Shown here: one piece after another, positions 5,881 to 12,661 of the stretch | Position numbering within the stretch: position 1 is the stretch's first letter | Layout: each line of letters begins with the position of its first letter | Virus record (IMG/VR): IMGVR_UViG_3300046533_000146 | Location: 1 to 22,810 of that record | Reading direction: 5' to 3' (one strand) | Source of the DNA: a virus | DNA length: 22,810 nt | Notes under the pieces: model-generated | What the model saw: the letters and a program-made list of their open reading frames with translations, nothing else | Told to the model about the DNA's origin: nothing | Databases searched by the model: none | Program-made: the position numbers and the translations under genes

Positions 5881-7058
5881 TAGCTTGGTCCCTTCGTTGG
5901 TTCGATCACTTGGAATGTCCAGTGGTTGTCTTCGTCGGCAAACACGCGTGCTGTTCTTCCGGTGGATGTGGTGAACACCACGCCGCGTTGGTCTTCCAAC
6001 GGTTCCACTTGAAGTTGGCCGCGCCGTAGTTCGGTCAACCGTGTGGACACACCGGTGAGTTCTTCGTGTGTGAGTTCGGACCATGACGTGACCGGTTCGT
6101 CACGGCGCTTGGCCGTTTCGATCACCGCGAGGCCGTAGCGCAACACGTCCGCGTCCAAGTCCGGCCGTTCCTTCAACACGTCACGGACTTGCGCGAAGCA
6201 ACCGCGCCGGAACTTTGCATCCGGGTCTTCCGGTGTCGTCGGCCGTTCATCGGTCACCACCGGCGCGAACACCAACAACGATGGTGGCGTGTCATCGTCA
6301 TGTTCTCCGAACGACGCGGCCGGTGGTGGTGTCGGTTCGCCGCGCGGGATTCGTGGCGTGGCCGTTGGCAACGACGCGACGGATAGCGCGGCCATACCGG
6401 GTGTCTCCCGTTCTACGGCCTTCTCCCGGCCTCCGAGCGTGCGCGTGGATGAACCGACCGGCGCTAGTTGTACGTCCAACACCGGCACAACGAACCGGCG
6501 TGGTGGATCACCCGGCCGTTTCACCACGCGGCGTTCTATGGCCAGAGTGGCCGCGGCCAACGAACCGGTGCGTTCCGCGAGTTGCAACGCCAATCCGACC
6601 GACGATTGAAGTTCACCGGCCGCGTACCACGAAGACGTTTCCACACGCCACACACCGAACGTGGCGAACGCGGGAAGGATGACGGACAACCGCGTTATCG
6701 GTTCACACACGCGGTTACCTTCGGCAAGACAGGGACACGCGGTATCCGTGATGGACTCGCGCACACCATCGCAACGGCGCGTGCAACCACCCGCGGACCA
6801 CGTTTCCCACCATTGCGAAAACGACACATCTTCCGGTGGCACCAACACGTCCAACCGGTCCACTTCCGTGATGACTTCCCATTGGCTGTTCCACTCGCGC
6901 ACGGTGCCACCGAACAACTCCGCGGCCGTGTCCAACAAGTCGCGGCGCACGGATGTGAAACGGAACGTGGACAACGCGCGCGGGTGGTCACCGGCTTGTT
7001 CGCCAAGTCGAATCCGTCCTATTTCGTGAACACGGCGTTGGATATCAAGGATTGGCAC
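5880..7058 (-). CDS. Recombination directionality factor, phiC31 gp3-like
   Basis: 392 aa. The N-terminal about 190 residues match the RDF-like (phiC31 gp3) family as I know it. It has RRVHEIGRIRLG near the start, a QWEVITEVDRLDVLVPP stretch (59-75), a SAGGCTRRCDGV motif and a cysteine cluster (C92, C96, C108, C110, C118), then TRLSVILP. Such proteins bind a large serine integrase and switch it from integration to excision. A linker and a C-terminal extension (about 270-392) with a helical segment follow; phiC31 gp3 is about 244 aa, so this is a long version. The start is GTG at 7058, overlapping the previous stop as TAGTG. Its partner is the serine integrase at 9495-11048. The 3' end contains the ribosome-binding site of the next gene. 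Confidence 0.85.
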   Translation of the reverse strand: MPILDIQRRVHEIGRIRLGEQAGDHPRALSTFRFTSVRRDLLDTAAELFGGTVREWNSQWEVITEVDRLDVLVPPEDVSFSQWWETWSAGGCTRRCDGVRESITDTACPCLAEGNRVCEPITRLSVILPAFATFGVWRVETSSWYAAGELQSSVGLALQLAERTGSLAAATLAIERRVVKRPGDPPRRFVVPVLDVQLAPVGSSTRTLGGREKAVERETPGMAALSVASLPTATPRIPRGEPTPPPAASFGEHDDDTPPSLLVFAPVVTDERPTTPEDPDAKFRRGCFAQVRDVLKERPDLDADVLRYGLAVIETAKRRDEPVTSWSELTHEELTGVSTRLTELRRGQLQVEPLEDQRGVVFTTSTGRTARVFADEDNHWTFQVIEPTKGPS

Positions 7059-7339
7059 TAGGACACCAACACGCGGATGTCCACTTGCAAGTGGTGTGGC
7101 GCGTCATCGTCGGACTTCCATTCGCGCATGATGCGCGACACCACGAACGCCAAGAGTTCCGTGGACAACACGTCCATGGCCTCCGGTGAGAACGCCGCGG
7201 CCGAATCCATGTGCGTGGCGTCAACCACGAACGTGGCTTCGTTGCCGGGAATGTTCGCCAACTCCATAATGTGCGGAAACATGGTTGCTTGGCGTTCGTG
7301 TTGTTCGTGGTGGCCGTTCCCGTTCCCGTTGGTGGTCAC
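7058..7339 (-). CDS. Hypothetical early protein (93 aa)
   Basis: The start is GTG at 7339, overlapping the upstream stop as GTGA. The first 20 residues are a low-complexity Asn/Gly/His stretch (TTNGNGNGHHEQHE). The rest is acidic and helical (SPEAMDVLSTELLAFVVSRIMREWKSD) and ends in a beta-like HLQVDIRVLV. No motif is recognised. It ends as TAGTG into the RDF start, so the two are translationally coupled. Confidence 0.7.
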   Translation of the reverse strand: MTTNGNGNGHHEQHERQATMFPHIMELANIPGNEATFVVDATHMDSAAAFSPEAMDVLSTELLAFVVSRIMREWKSDDDAPHHLQVDIRVLVS

Positions 7340-7380
7340 GACACATCCGCTTCCACCACGTCCGCGTCCACTACGTCCGC
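7336..7380. repeat. Three degenerate 15-bp tandem units
   Basis: Units at 7336-7350, 7351-7365 and 7366-7380 share the plus-strand pattern (t/g)(t/c)cca-c-a-c-tccgc with a few changes. They encode the ADVV(D/E) repeat at the C-terminus of the 74-aa protein. Expansion or contraction would stay in frame. Confidence 0.7.
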
Positions 7381-7560
7381 GCGCACAACGTCGAATCCGT
7401 AACACACTTCTTCTTCGTGGTCTTCGTCACCGGCGTACAACTCCGCGTTGTCGATGTGGTCGCGCAACACACCGATGACACCGGCCACATCAATGTCCGG
7501 GTCTTCTCCGTCCAACTTTTCATACGTGATAACCAACACGATCTTGTCAAGTGGTTGCAT
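7336..7560 (-). CDS. Small acidic hypothetical protein (74 aa)
   Basis: The ATG at 7560 has GAAGGGACC (7565-7573) upstream. The protein is strongly acidic with a single Cys. Its C-terminus is a degenerate five-residue repeat of ADVVD/ADVVE/ADVS type, encoded by three 15-bp tandem units. The start lies inside the end of the nuclease gene (14-base overlap), and the stop overlaps the next GTG. The function is unknown; acidic early proteins of this size are often DNA mimics or host-protein binders, but nothing here proves that. Confidence 0.75.
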   Translation of the reverse strand: MQPLDKIVLVITYEKLDGEDPDIDVAGVIGVLRDHIDNAELYAGDEDHEEEVCYGFDVVRADVVDADVVEADVS

Positions 7561-8422
7561 CGTTGGTCCCTTCTAGGTATGCGCCGAACACGGAACGCGG
7601 CGCGGTCACTTCCACGAAGTGTTGTGCGCCGCGGATGTAGAGAAAAGCGTTGTACGCGTCATCGTCCACACGTACCGGATACATGCGCCAACCGGTTGGT
7701 GTGAGTTGCAGAATGGCGCAACCGTCAACTTCCGGCATCGGCAACGCGTTGGCGCGATCGTTTGGTGAGATGTAGTACCGGCGTGGCGAACCACGTTCAC
7801 CATCCAACACGTATGGCCGGAACGCACACACGGACGGTGCGCGCCGGTACGCCGCGAGTTGCAACGGCCATTCCGCATATGGCGCACGAACGTGGCCGGA
7901 CTTCGTGCGATCGTTGCGCGTGGTCTTGTAGTCCACCAACCACGATGTGCCATCCGGAAGTTCCACGACGGCATCCAACGTTCCGGCGTACAAGTACGCG
8001 TCGTCAAACACGGTGGCTTCCACCATCGTGTGGCGCGGTGACATCTTCTCCATCCACCGTTCCCATGAGTGGACGTATGGCACGGCCTCCGCGTCGATGT
8101 CATCCAACGCCACCACACCGTCCAACACGTAACGCTCCAACACGCGGTGAACTTCGGAACCGAGTTCGGCGTCAGACAGATGGCCACGCTTCCGCCATCC
8201 GTCTTGCTTCGTCAGGATCGACTTGGCTTCGTCTTCGGTCCACGTCTTCAACGCGTCGGCGCGGTCATACGCGGCCAACGCCACTTGTTGCATCTTCCAC
8301 AACTCCAACGGATACCGGTACAGCGCGCGCAAGATGGACGTGACCGACCAACACTCCAACGCGTCCGGTGGAATCAACGCCGCGTCAACCGGTTGTGGTT
8401 GTGGCCACAACACCGCGGTCAT
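7547..8422 (-). CDS. Cas4/RecB-like PD-(D/E)XK nuclease
   Basis: 291 aa. It shows the RecB-family exonuclease signature in order: an N-terminal H in GSEVHRVLE (about 88-96), E135, YAGTLDAVVEL (D150), WLVDYKTT (D164-x-K166) and a QLAAYR motif (188-193). Cas4/RecB-like phage nucleases process DNA ends during recombination-dependent replication. I see no four-cysteine Fe-S cluster, so it is closer to the RecB/lambda-exonuclease-like form than to true Cas4. The ATG at 8422 overlaps the preceding 30-codon gene as ATGA. The 3' end reads through the next gene's ribosome-binding site. Confidence 0.88.
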   Translation of the reverse strand: MTAVLWPQPQPVDAALIPPDALECWSVTSILRALYRYPLELWKMQQVALAAYDRADALKTWTEDEAKSILTKQDGWRKRGHLSDAELGSEVHRVLERYVLDGVVALDDIDAEAVPYVHSWERWMEKMSPRHTMVEATVFDDAYLYAGTLDAVVELPDGTSWLVDYKTTRNDRTKSGHVRAPYAEWPLQLAAYRRAPSVCAFRPYVLDGERGSPRRYYISPNDRANALPMPEVDGCAILQLTPTGWRMYPVRVDDDAYNAFLYIRGAQHFVEVTAPRSVFGAYLEGTNDATT

Positions 8423-8511
8423 CGTGACACCACGCCAATGGCAAGTCCGAGGATGACACCGAACGCGAACAACGACACACCGGTAAGCGCGGCTTGCGCG
8501 TCGGCCGTCAT
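8419..8511 (-). CDS. 30-aa membrane peptide
   Basis: The ATG at 8511 overlaps the previous stop (ATGA) and the TGA overlaps the nuclease start (ATGA). The 30-codon product has a short polar N-terminus (MTADAQAAL) and one hydrophobic helix (VSLFAFGVILGLAIGVV) ending in Ser-Arg, as in a single-pass membrane peptide. Double coupling and the plausible TM segment support it as a real gene. The function is unknown. Confidence 0.6.
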   Translation of the reverse strand: MTADAQAALTGVSLFAFGVILGLAIGVVSR

Positions 8512-8630
8512 CGGAACAACACCACCAACGCCACCACGGTTCCGACCAACACCAACGTCATGGCCAACGCAATGACGGCACCACGGCAACCGCGGCCGAA
8601 GTCGTCTTGGACTTCAACGTGGTTCGTCAC
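8508..8630 (-). CDS. 40-aa single-TM protein
   Basis: The GTG at 8630 overlaps the preceding stop as GTGA; the TGA overlaps the next ATG. The product has a polar N-terminus (TNHVEVQDDFGRGCR) and a long hydrophobic helix (AVIALAMTLVLVGTVVALVV) ending LFR. Codon use (TTG, GTG, GCC) agrees with the genome. It is probably an inner-membrane protein with the C-terminus at the far side of the helix. It could act with the neighbouring 30-aa peptide, for example in host takeover or exclusion, but that is speculative. Confidence 0.65.
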   Translation of the reverse strand: MTNHVEVQDDFGRGCRGAVIALAMTLVLVGTVVALVVLFR

Positions 8631-8851
8631 GGCATCAACGTCCGCGCACCGGCCACGAACGCGTCGAACGATTGATGGTGAGTAAGACCGGCACGACGCC
8701 ACGCGGTCAACACTTCGTGGACCTTGTGGTGTGGAAGTCCGTAGGACAGACCCAACGCTTGTTCGTACATGACCAACTCCGACACTTGTTCTTCGCGTCC
8801 CGGTCGCGCGTCCCACCGTTGCCACACCGGCACGAAGTCATCGGCCTTCAC
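8627..8851 (-). CDS. Hypothetical early protein (74 aa)
   Basis: The start is GTG at 8851, overlapping the upstream stop as GTGA. A longer frame exists upstream but would lie wholly inside the previous gene, so the GTG was chosen. The sequence VKADDFVPVWQRWDARPGRE followed by SYGLPHHKVHEVLTAWRRAGLTHHQSFDAFVAGA is helical, with Trp and His residues. No family is recognised. Confidence 0.7.
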   Translation of the reverse strand: MKADDFVPVWQRWDARPGREEQVSELVMYEQALGLSYGLPHHKVHEVLTAWRRAGLTHHQSFDAFVAGARTLMP

Positions 8852-9150
8852 CGGCGCGCGCGGCGTGTGCCAACCGGGAACCACACTTGCGACAACGCAA
8901 CGTGGACCGCGGACAACAACACTTCGGCGCGTTGGATGTCGATGTACGACAAGAAGCGCGGCAACGTTCCGCCACTTGTCCACAACTCGCGCGCCAAGTC
9001 GTACGCGGCTTGTTCACCGGAAGACAAGGAGTCATAACGCACACGGTCAAACGTGTGCCACAAGATGTCGTCGTTTACTTCGTCAACAAGATTCGGAACT
9101 AGGGTCGCGACGACGCGCGCGGCCTCCATCATCGGCGTTCGGTGGTGCAT
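8848..9150 (-). CDS. Hypothetical early protein (100 aa)
   Basis: The ATG at 9150 lies after GAAGGGACC (9161-9169); the further upstream extension lacks a site and was rejected. The product is helical: MMEAARVVATLVPNLVDEVNDD, then SSGEQAAYDLARELWTSGG, then DIQRAEVLLSAVHVALSQVW, ending in a basic tail TRRARR. Its stop overlaps the next GTG. No function is recognised. Confidence 0.8.
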   Translation of the reverse strand: MHHRTPMMEAARVVATLVPNLVDEVNDDILWHTFDRVRYDSLSSGEQAAYDLARELWTSGGTLPRFLSYIDIQRAEVLLSAVHVALSQVWFPVGTRRARR

Positions 9151-9280
9151 GGTTGTTGTTGGTCCCTTCCCGCGAATCCGCGGCGCGTTGCTCACGGTTC
9201 CATCGGTGGAAACTTGCGCGCATAACTTCGGCCACGCGTGCAAGTTGTTCCGGCGTTGCGTGTTGTGAACGCTTCACCAT
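9083..9280 (-). CDS. Possible small protein (65 aa) overlapping the next gene
   Basis: Frame from ATG 9280 (or GTG 9286). The first 40 residues look like a protein (HATPEQLARVAEVMRASFHRW, an amphipathic helix) with codon use like the genome. The last 23 codons overlap the 100-aa gene by 68 bases, and the tail there is low-quality (Arg/Asn-rich). The next gene's ribosome-binding site lies inside this frame. It could be real and coupled, or only the leader of the operon. Confidence 0.4.
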   Translation of the reverse strand: MVKRSQHATPEQLARVAEVMRASFHRWNREQRAADSREGTNNNHAPPNADDGGRARRRDPSSESC

Positions 9281-9288
9281 GGCCACCG

Positions 9289-9317
9289 ATACTTCACCCG
9301 CGCGCGGCCGTCGTCAA
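9289..9317 (-). promoter_or_regulatory. Weak candidate promoter for the leftward early genes
   Basis: On the minus strand, TTGACG (9312-9317) and AAGTAT (9289-9294) are separated by 17 bases. The -35 is 5/6 to consensus, the -10 only 3/6. It would start transcription close to the ATG at 9280, giving a nearly leaderless message, a common arrangement in actinobacteria. This is suggestive only. Confidence 0.25.
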
Positions 9318-9408
9318 GAAGGAATCCGCGCCACGCGTCCACAACTTTGGTGGTGCCGGTGGACAACATCACACCGACCGGTGGAAAACCATGTGGACGG
9401 AACGCGGA

Positions 9409-9446
9409 ACGGCCGGTGCGTCATCGACAAGACACGCACCGGCCGT
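9409..9446. repeat. Perfect 13-bp inverted repeat downstream of integrase
   Basis: Arms ACGGCCGGTGCGT (9409-9421) and ACGCACCGGCCGT (9434-9446) with a 12-base loop. In RNA it would form a very stable hairpin 49 bases past the integrase stop. No T-run follows on either strand, so it is a U-less terminator, a processing site, or part of the attachment site. Confidence 0.85.
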
Positions 9447-9494
9447 CCGGACCATGCAACCACCGACACGCGCAACGCGCCGGTGCGTATGACG

Positions 9495-11048
9495 CTACGC
9501 CACTTTGCGGCCTCGCGCACGCTTGCCGATGGCCGGGTGTTCTTCGTTCACGATGATGCGCGCGCGTGCGTTGTTGGCGCGACTGGCCTTGGCTTCCGGC
9601 CGTGGTGTGATCCACACGAAGTGGTCGGTGGCCATGAACACGGCGCGGTGTTCTGCGGCCGAACACTTCTCCGATTGCATCCACGCCAACACGCCATCAC
9701 CATCACCAAGCCACGGCGACAAGGAGTCACGCGCACCGGAGGCCGTCAACTTGCGTGATAGTTCGGCCTCGCGTGCGTTGATGGTGTCCACCACTTGGTT
9801 GGCTTCGGCGCGTGACAACCGGCCAAGCGCGCGGTCTTCCAACGTTTCCTTCTTGCGTGTCGCCAACATGGAGAGTTCAACCGCGGCAGACTCCAACGAT
9901 GCGTCTTCACGAATCACACCGCGCCGTAGCGCCGCGTCATCGTCCACGTATGACGGCAACCACTCATATGCCACCGTTTCCACGATGTGCGCCACGATGT
10001 TGTTTCGGCCACACGCACGACGGCCGGGACGGCCAAGACACTTGAACATGGCCGCGCCGTGTTTGCTTGCCGTTTGGTAACACATCGTGGCACCACACGG
10101 TTGGCCGTCGTCTAGCAACGCGCCACACCGAACAACACCGGTCCACTTGCCACGCTTGGAAGAATCCTTGGTTGGACTTGTGGCACGACGCGCCAACAAC
10201 GCCGTGATCTTGGCGTGTGTGGCCGGGTCGATGATGCGGACGTTGGAACGGTGGACCACTTCACCATCGTGCGTGGTGAGTCCGGCGTTGCGTGGTGACG
10301 AAACGACGCGCCGGACTTCGTTGGAGTTCCACGGTTGGACCTTCACCGGCTTGCCATCCTTGGCCGCGTGATGCATGGCCTTTGGCTTCAACAAGCCTTC
10401 CGCGGTCCACTCTGCCGCAATCGTGGCCATTGGTATTCCAGCCAACACACGTTTGGCCGCGTCACGAACGAACGTGGCTTCGTATTCGTGGATGGTGTCG
10501 CCGTTGTTGTTGCCGTGGCCGTGGCGTGTTCCCAACCAACCAAGCGCAATGACCGGTTGGTGTGATCCACCGTTGTTGCGCTTCTCGGCAAACGCACGGC
10601 GCACACGCTTGGACAACTTCCGTACTTCCATATCGGCCGCCGCGGCCATTCCACGCGCACGCGCTATTCCACCATCCGTGGTTAGGTCCAACACTTCTTC
10701 GTCCGTGACGATGGAACGGAAGTTGCCGACGAAGGCTTGGTCAATCAACCATTCCAACTCACCCGGCAAGCGCAACAACCGGTCCAACATCAATGTGTAA
10801 ATGTGCATCACCGGTCCATGTTCGATGTCGTGCCGCAAGCGCAACCAATCGGTACGTTGGACTTTGGCGAACCGGCTTGCCGAAGTGTCGTTGTCGGTGT
10901 ATTTGTAATCATCGGTAATCGTGTGACCGTTGCCGTTGGCGCGGTCCACGTTGTCCCGTTCTTGCGTTGCCACGTTCAAGCCAGCATGGTCCAAGTCTTT
11001 GGAACGCCGCGAGTACGAAGCCGACAAGTCTTTGGTGTTGGCGTTCAT
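9495..11048 (-). CDS. int: Large serine recombinase (phage integrase)
   Basis: 517 aa. The N-terminal resolvase domain carries the catalytic YSRRS (Ser16), Q29-R31 in NVATQERD, and the LDRLLR segment (D89, R90, R93). A recombinase domain follows (AFAEKRNNGGSHQPVIALGWLG to NEVRRVVSSPRNAG). A zinc ribbon (VVRCGALLDDGQPCGATMC ... FKCLGRPGRRACG) and a coiled coil (about LESAAVELSMLATRKKETLEDR to INAREAELSRKL) complete the usual architecture. It integrates phage DNA by attP x attB recombination; the phiC31 gp3-like protein encoded here is the expected excision partner. The ATG at 11048 overlaps the preceding small gene as ATGA; a TTG-started extension in the same frame was rejected. All key residues are present. 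Confidence 0.95.
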   Translation of the reverse strand: MNANTKDLSASYSRRSKDLDHAGLNVATQERDNVDRANGNGHTITDDYKYTDNDTSASRFAKVQRTDWLRLRHDIEHGPVMHIYTLMLDRLLRLPGELEWLIDQAFVGNFRSIVTDEEVLDLTTDGGIARARGMAAAADMEVRKLSKRVRRAFAEKRNNGGSHQPVIALGWLGTRHGHGNNNGDTIHEYEATFVRDAAKRVLAGIPMATIAAEWTAEGLLKPKAMHHAAKDGKPVKVQPWNSNEVRRVVSSPRNAGLTTHDGEVVHRSNVRIIDPATHAKITALLARRATSPTKDSSKRGKWTGVVRCGALLDDGQPCGATMCYQTASKHGAAMFKCLGRPGRRACGRNNIVAHIVETVAYEWLPSYVDDDAALRRGVIREDASLESAAVELSMLATRKKETLEDRALGRLSRAEANQVVDTINAREAELSRKLTASGARDSLSPWLGDGDGVLAWMQSEKCSAAEHRAVFMATDHFVWITPRPEAKASRANNARARIIVNEEHPAIGKRARGRKVA

Positions 11049-11194
11049 CGTGTCACCAACGTGAGTTCGTGCCGGTCGGCGCAACGTTGGCAAGTAGGAA
11101 CGTCACCAAGTATTGGATGAACAACAACGCCAATCGCTTCGTTGTCGCATAACGCATACCATTGGCATTGCGTAGAGGCTTCTTCGGTGTGCAT
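11045..11194 (-). CDS. Small Cys-rich protein (49 aa), putative zinc finger
   Basis: The ATG at 11194 follows AAAGGGACC (11199-11207), and the TGA overlaps the integrase ATG. The product contains CQWYALCDNEA and, after HPILGDVP, TCQRCAD: four cysteines as C-x5-C and C-x2-C, a pattern I know from many small actinophage proteins. It is likely a zinc-binding module. As the first gene of the integrase operon it could regulate it, but this is inference. Confidence 0.8.
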   Translation of the reverse strand: MHTEEASTQCQWYALCDNEAIGVVVHPILGDVPTCQRCADRHELTLVTR

Positions 11195-11339
11195 GGTTGG
11201 TCCCTTTGGTTAGGTGGTGGTTCATGGTGTCACGTTCGGCCGGGTGGGTACAGTGGACATCCGCCAAGGCCGTTGTTCATGCTACACCACGTCCGCGACC
11301 GGCCTAGACACTGGGAAGTGGCTTGCGGCCTTGCCGCAT

Positions 11340-11360
11340 GTTGACCGGTCGGTGGTCAAC
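11340..11360. promoter_or_regulatory. Operator-like inverted repeat GTTGACC-N7-GGTCAAC
   Basis: Perfect 7-bp arms (11340-11346 and 11354-11360) with a 7-base spacer, giving two half-sites about 14 bp centre to centre. It overlaps a -35-like TTGACC just upstream of the wHTH gene, the expected position for autoregulation by a dimeric repressor. Confidence 0.5.
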
Positions 11361-11392
11361 CGGCAAGCTGTGAGCGCGGGACCGTGCGCCGA

Positions 11393-11401
11393 GAAGGGAC
11401 C
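11393..11401 (+). promoter_or_regulatory. GAAGGGACC ribosome-binding site of the repressor candidate
   Basis: The same motif as in the leftward genes, here on the plus strand, four bases before the ATG at 11406. It fixes the start and excludes the longer frame. Confidence 0.75.
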
Positions 11402-11405
11402 TTGT

Positions 11406-12335
11406 ATGCCGTACACCATTGACGTAACCGAAGACGGCCATTTGGCATGGCCACCACACCGTGTGGAATATCCACACCAACGTTTGATGAAGACGACGGA
11501 ACCACATTGGCGCAAGACTCTTGTGGTACTTGCCAAAGGTCCGGTGATCGACAAGTCCGGACTTGCCACGGCGAAACTTGCCAAGAAGATCAAGTGGCCA
11601 CACGGCCAACCGGCAATGTCAATGATGTTGGCAACGATGGAAGACACCGGACTTGTCTCCCGTGAGATCAACGGCAAGCGCACGATGTCGATTGCCATTG
11701 CCGTTGACGTTGAAGCGTTACCACCGGAGTGGTTCCCATCCTCCAACGGCCACCATGCGCCGGACGGAACCGACCAAGCCACGGAAACGGACGGCACACC
11801 GGCCACGGTGGCTTCTAACGCACCGGAGGCCGAAGCCACCACGGACGCGCCGGAACGGATGCCGGATGCGCCACGCGGCCTTGTGGCCGTTCCGGAAATA
11901 GACCCGTTGGAATGGCACACCGCGCAAACGGCAAACGATGGCGTGGACTATTCGTTGTTGGCCGCGGCCTTGTTGGAACGTGTTGTGGAACTTGCCACCG
12001 GTGCCGCCACCGCGGACCCGGATTCGTACGACCGTGGCGTGGTGTTGTCGGTCCAGTTGACGCACGCCAACAACCAAGCCGAGAAGTTGCGAAAACGGAT
12101 CACGGTGTTGGAGAAGGAACTTGCCGTGTCCGCGGGCTTGGTGAAGTCGTACCGTGTCCAGTTTTCCGAAGAACAACGCCAACACCGTGGCACGGAAGCC
12201 AACTTGCGTTCCGTGCTCCAAACCGTTCGGAAACTTGACGCCAACCAAATACTTGACGAAGACAAGCGCACGGCGTTGGCCAAGATGTTGCGTGAGATTC
12301 CTTTGAGTCCAGACACGCAACGCGCCGCGGATTAG
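11406..12335 (+). CDS. Winged-helix / coiled-coil DNA-binding protein, repressor candidate
   Basis: 309 aa. The ATG at 11406 is placed by GAAGGGACC at 11393-11401; the frame is open further upstream but without a site. Residues about 38-90 (LVVLAKGPVIDKSGLATAKLAKKIKWPH ... MLATMEDTGLVSREINGKRTMSIAI) look like a winged helix: helix-turn-helix, then a wing with GLVSREINGKRT. A long acidic Ala/Pro/Thr linker (about 115-175) follows, then a helical C-terminus with a coiled coil (NNQAEKLRKRITVLEKELAVS and on to LRSVLQTVRKL). The gene is transcribed away from the integrase operon and heads a three-gene rightward unit. A maintenance repressor is the likeliest role, but a nucleoid- or partition-type binding protein is possible. 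Confidence 0.75.
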   Translation: MPYTIDVTEDGHLAWPPHRVEYPHQRLMKTTEPHWRKTLVVLAKGPVIDKSGLATAKLAKKIKWPHGQPAMSMMLATMEDTGLVSREINGKRTMSIAIAVDVEALPPEWFPSSNGHHAPDGTDQATETDGTPATVASNAPEAEATTDAPERMPDAPRGLVAVPEIDPLEWHTAQTANDGVDYSLLAAALLERVVELATGAATADPDSYDRGVVLSVQLTHANNQAEKLRKRITVLEKELAVSAGLVKSYRVQFSEEQRQHRGTEANLRSVLQTVRKLDANQILDEDKRTALAKMLREIPLSPDTQRAAD

Positions 12336-12340
12336 TTCCG

Positions 12341-12661
12341 GTGGTGAAGAAGTCGGAACGCGTGTTCTTGGTCGCGGCCGCGGTGTTCTTCGTCGGTGCG
12401 GCCGTGACCGTGTTGTTCGGCTTGTTGGACGTGTCCGTGTGGTTGGCGTTGGTCGGTGCCATGTACGTCTTCATGGCGCATGTGTCGCGGACTTCGTACC
12501 GTGACGGTTGGTTGCGTGGTCGGTGGTACATGGTGGAATCCATGGGAGAAGCGCAACGCCGTGGCCTATCCCTTGCCGAGTGGTTGCGCGCAGAGGCCGA
12601 ACGCGACGGCCTACGCATCGACATCACGCGAGTTGATCCCAATGCGCCGGAAGACCATTGA
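12341..12661 (+). CDS. Two-TM membrane protein of the lysogeny module
   Basis: 106 aa starting at GTG 12341 (a second GTG follows directly). Two hydrophobic helices, VFLVAAAVFFVGAAVTVLFGLL (about 8-29) and VWLALVGAMYVFMAHV (about 33-48), are followed by a charged cytosolic-type tail with WLRGRWYMVESMGEAQRRGLSLAEWLRAEAERDG. It begins six bases after the preceding stop without a clear Shine-Dalgarno. Expressed together with the repressor candidate, it may be a superinfection-exclusion or other lysogenic-conversion protein; this is inferred only from topology and position. Confidence 0.75.
   Translation: MVKKSERVFLVAAAVFFVGAAVTVLFGLLDVSVWLALVGAMYVFMAHVSRTSYRDGWLRGRWYMVESMGEAQRRGLSLAEWLRAEAERDGLRIDITRVDPNAPEDH

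Larger units (their letters stand above)
9281..9494. other. Non-coding pocket behind the integrase gene (attP/terminator candidate)
   Basis: 214 bp without a convincing gene, between the integrase stop and the next leftward gene. It holds a perfect 13-bp inverted repeat (9409-9421 / 9434-9446) and the weak promoter-like pair. Serine-integrase phages usually keep attP next to int, so this pocket is the best place for it, together with transcription termination of int. Confidence 0.45.
11195..11405. promoter_or_regulatory. Divergent control region between integrase and repressor-candidate operons
   Basis: About 210 bp between the leftward integrase operon and the rightward module, where both must be initiated. 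I see TTGACC at 11341-11346, overlapping a 7-bp inverted repeat, but only a poor -10 (CAAGCT at 11364) for the rightward direction. No strong leftward promoter is recognised. The rightward ribosome-binding site GAAGGGACC lies at 11393-11401. Confidence 0.55.

Noticed and set aside
8769-9758. Plus-strand open frame of 329 codons
   Set aside because: It spans several well-supported leftward genes and the inverted-repeat pocket, is Arg/Thr-rich and has no start site; it results from the high GC of the opposite strand.
11214-11405. N-terminal extension of the repressor candidate
   Set aside because: The GAAGGGACC site at 11393 selects the ATG at 11406; the extension covers the divergent control region and has no site of its own.
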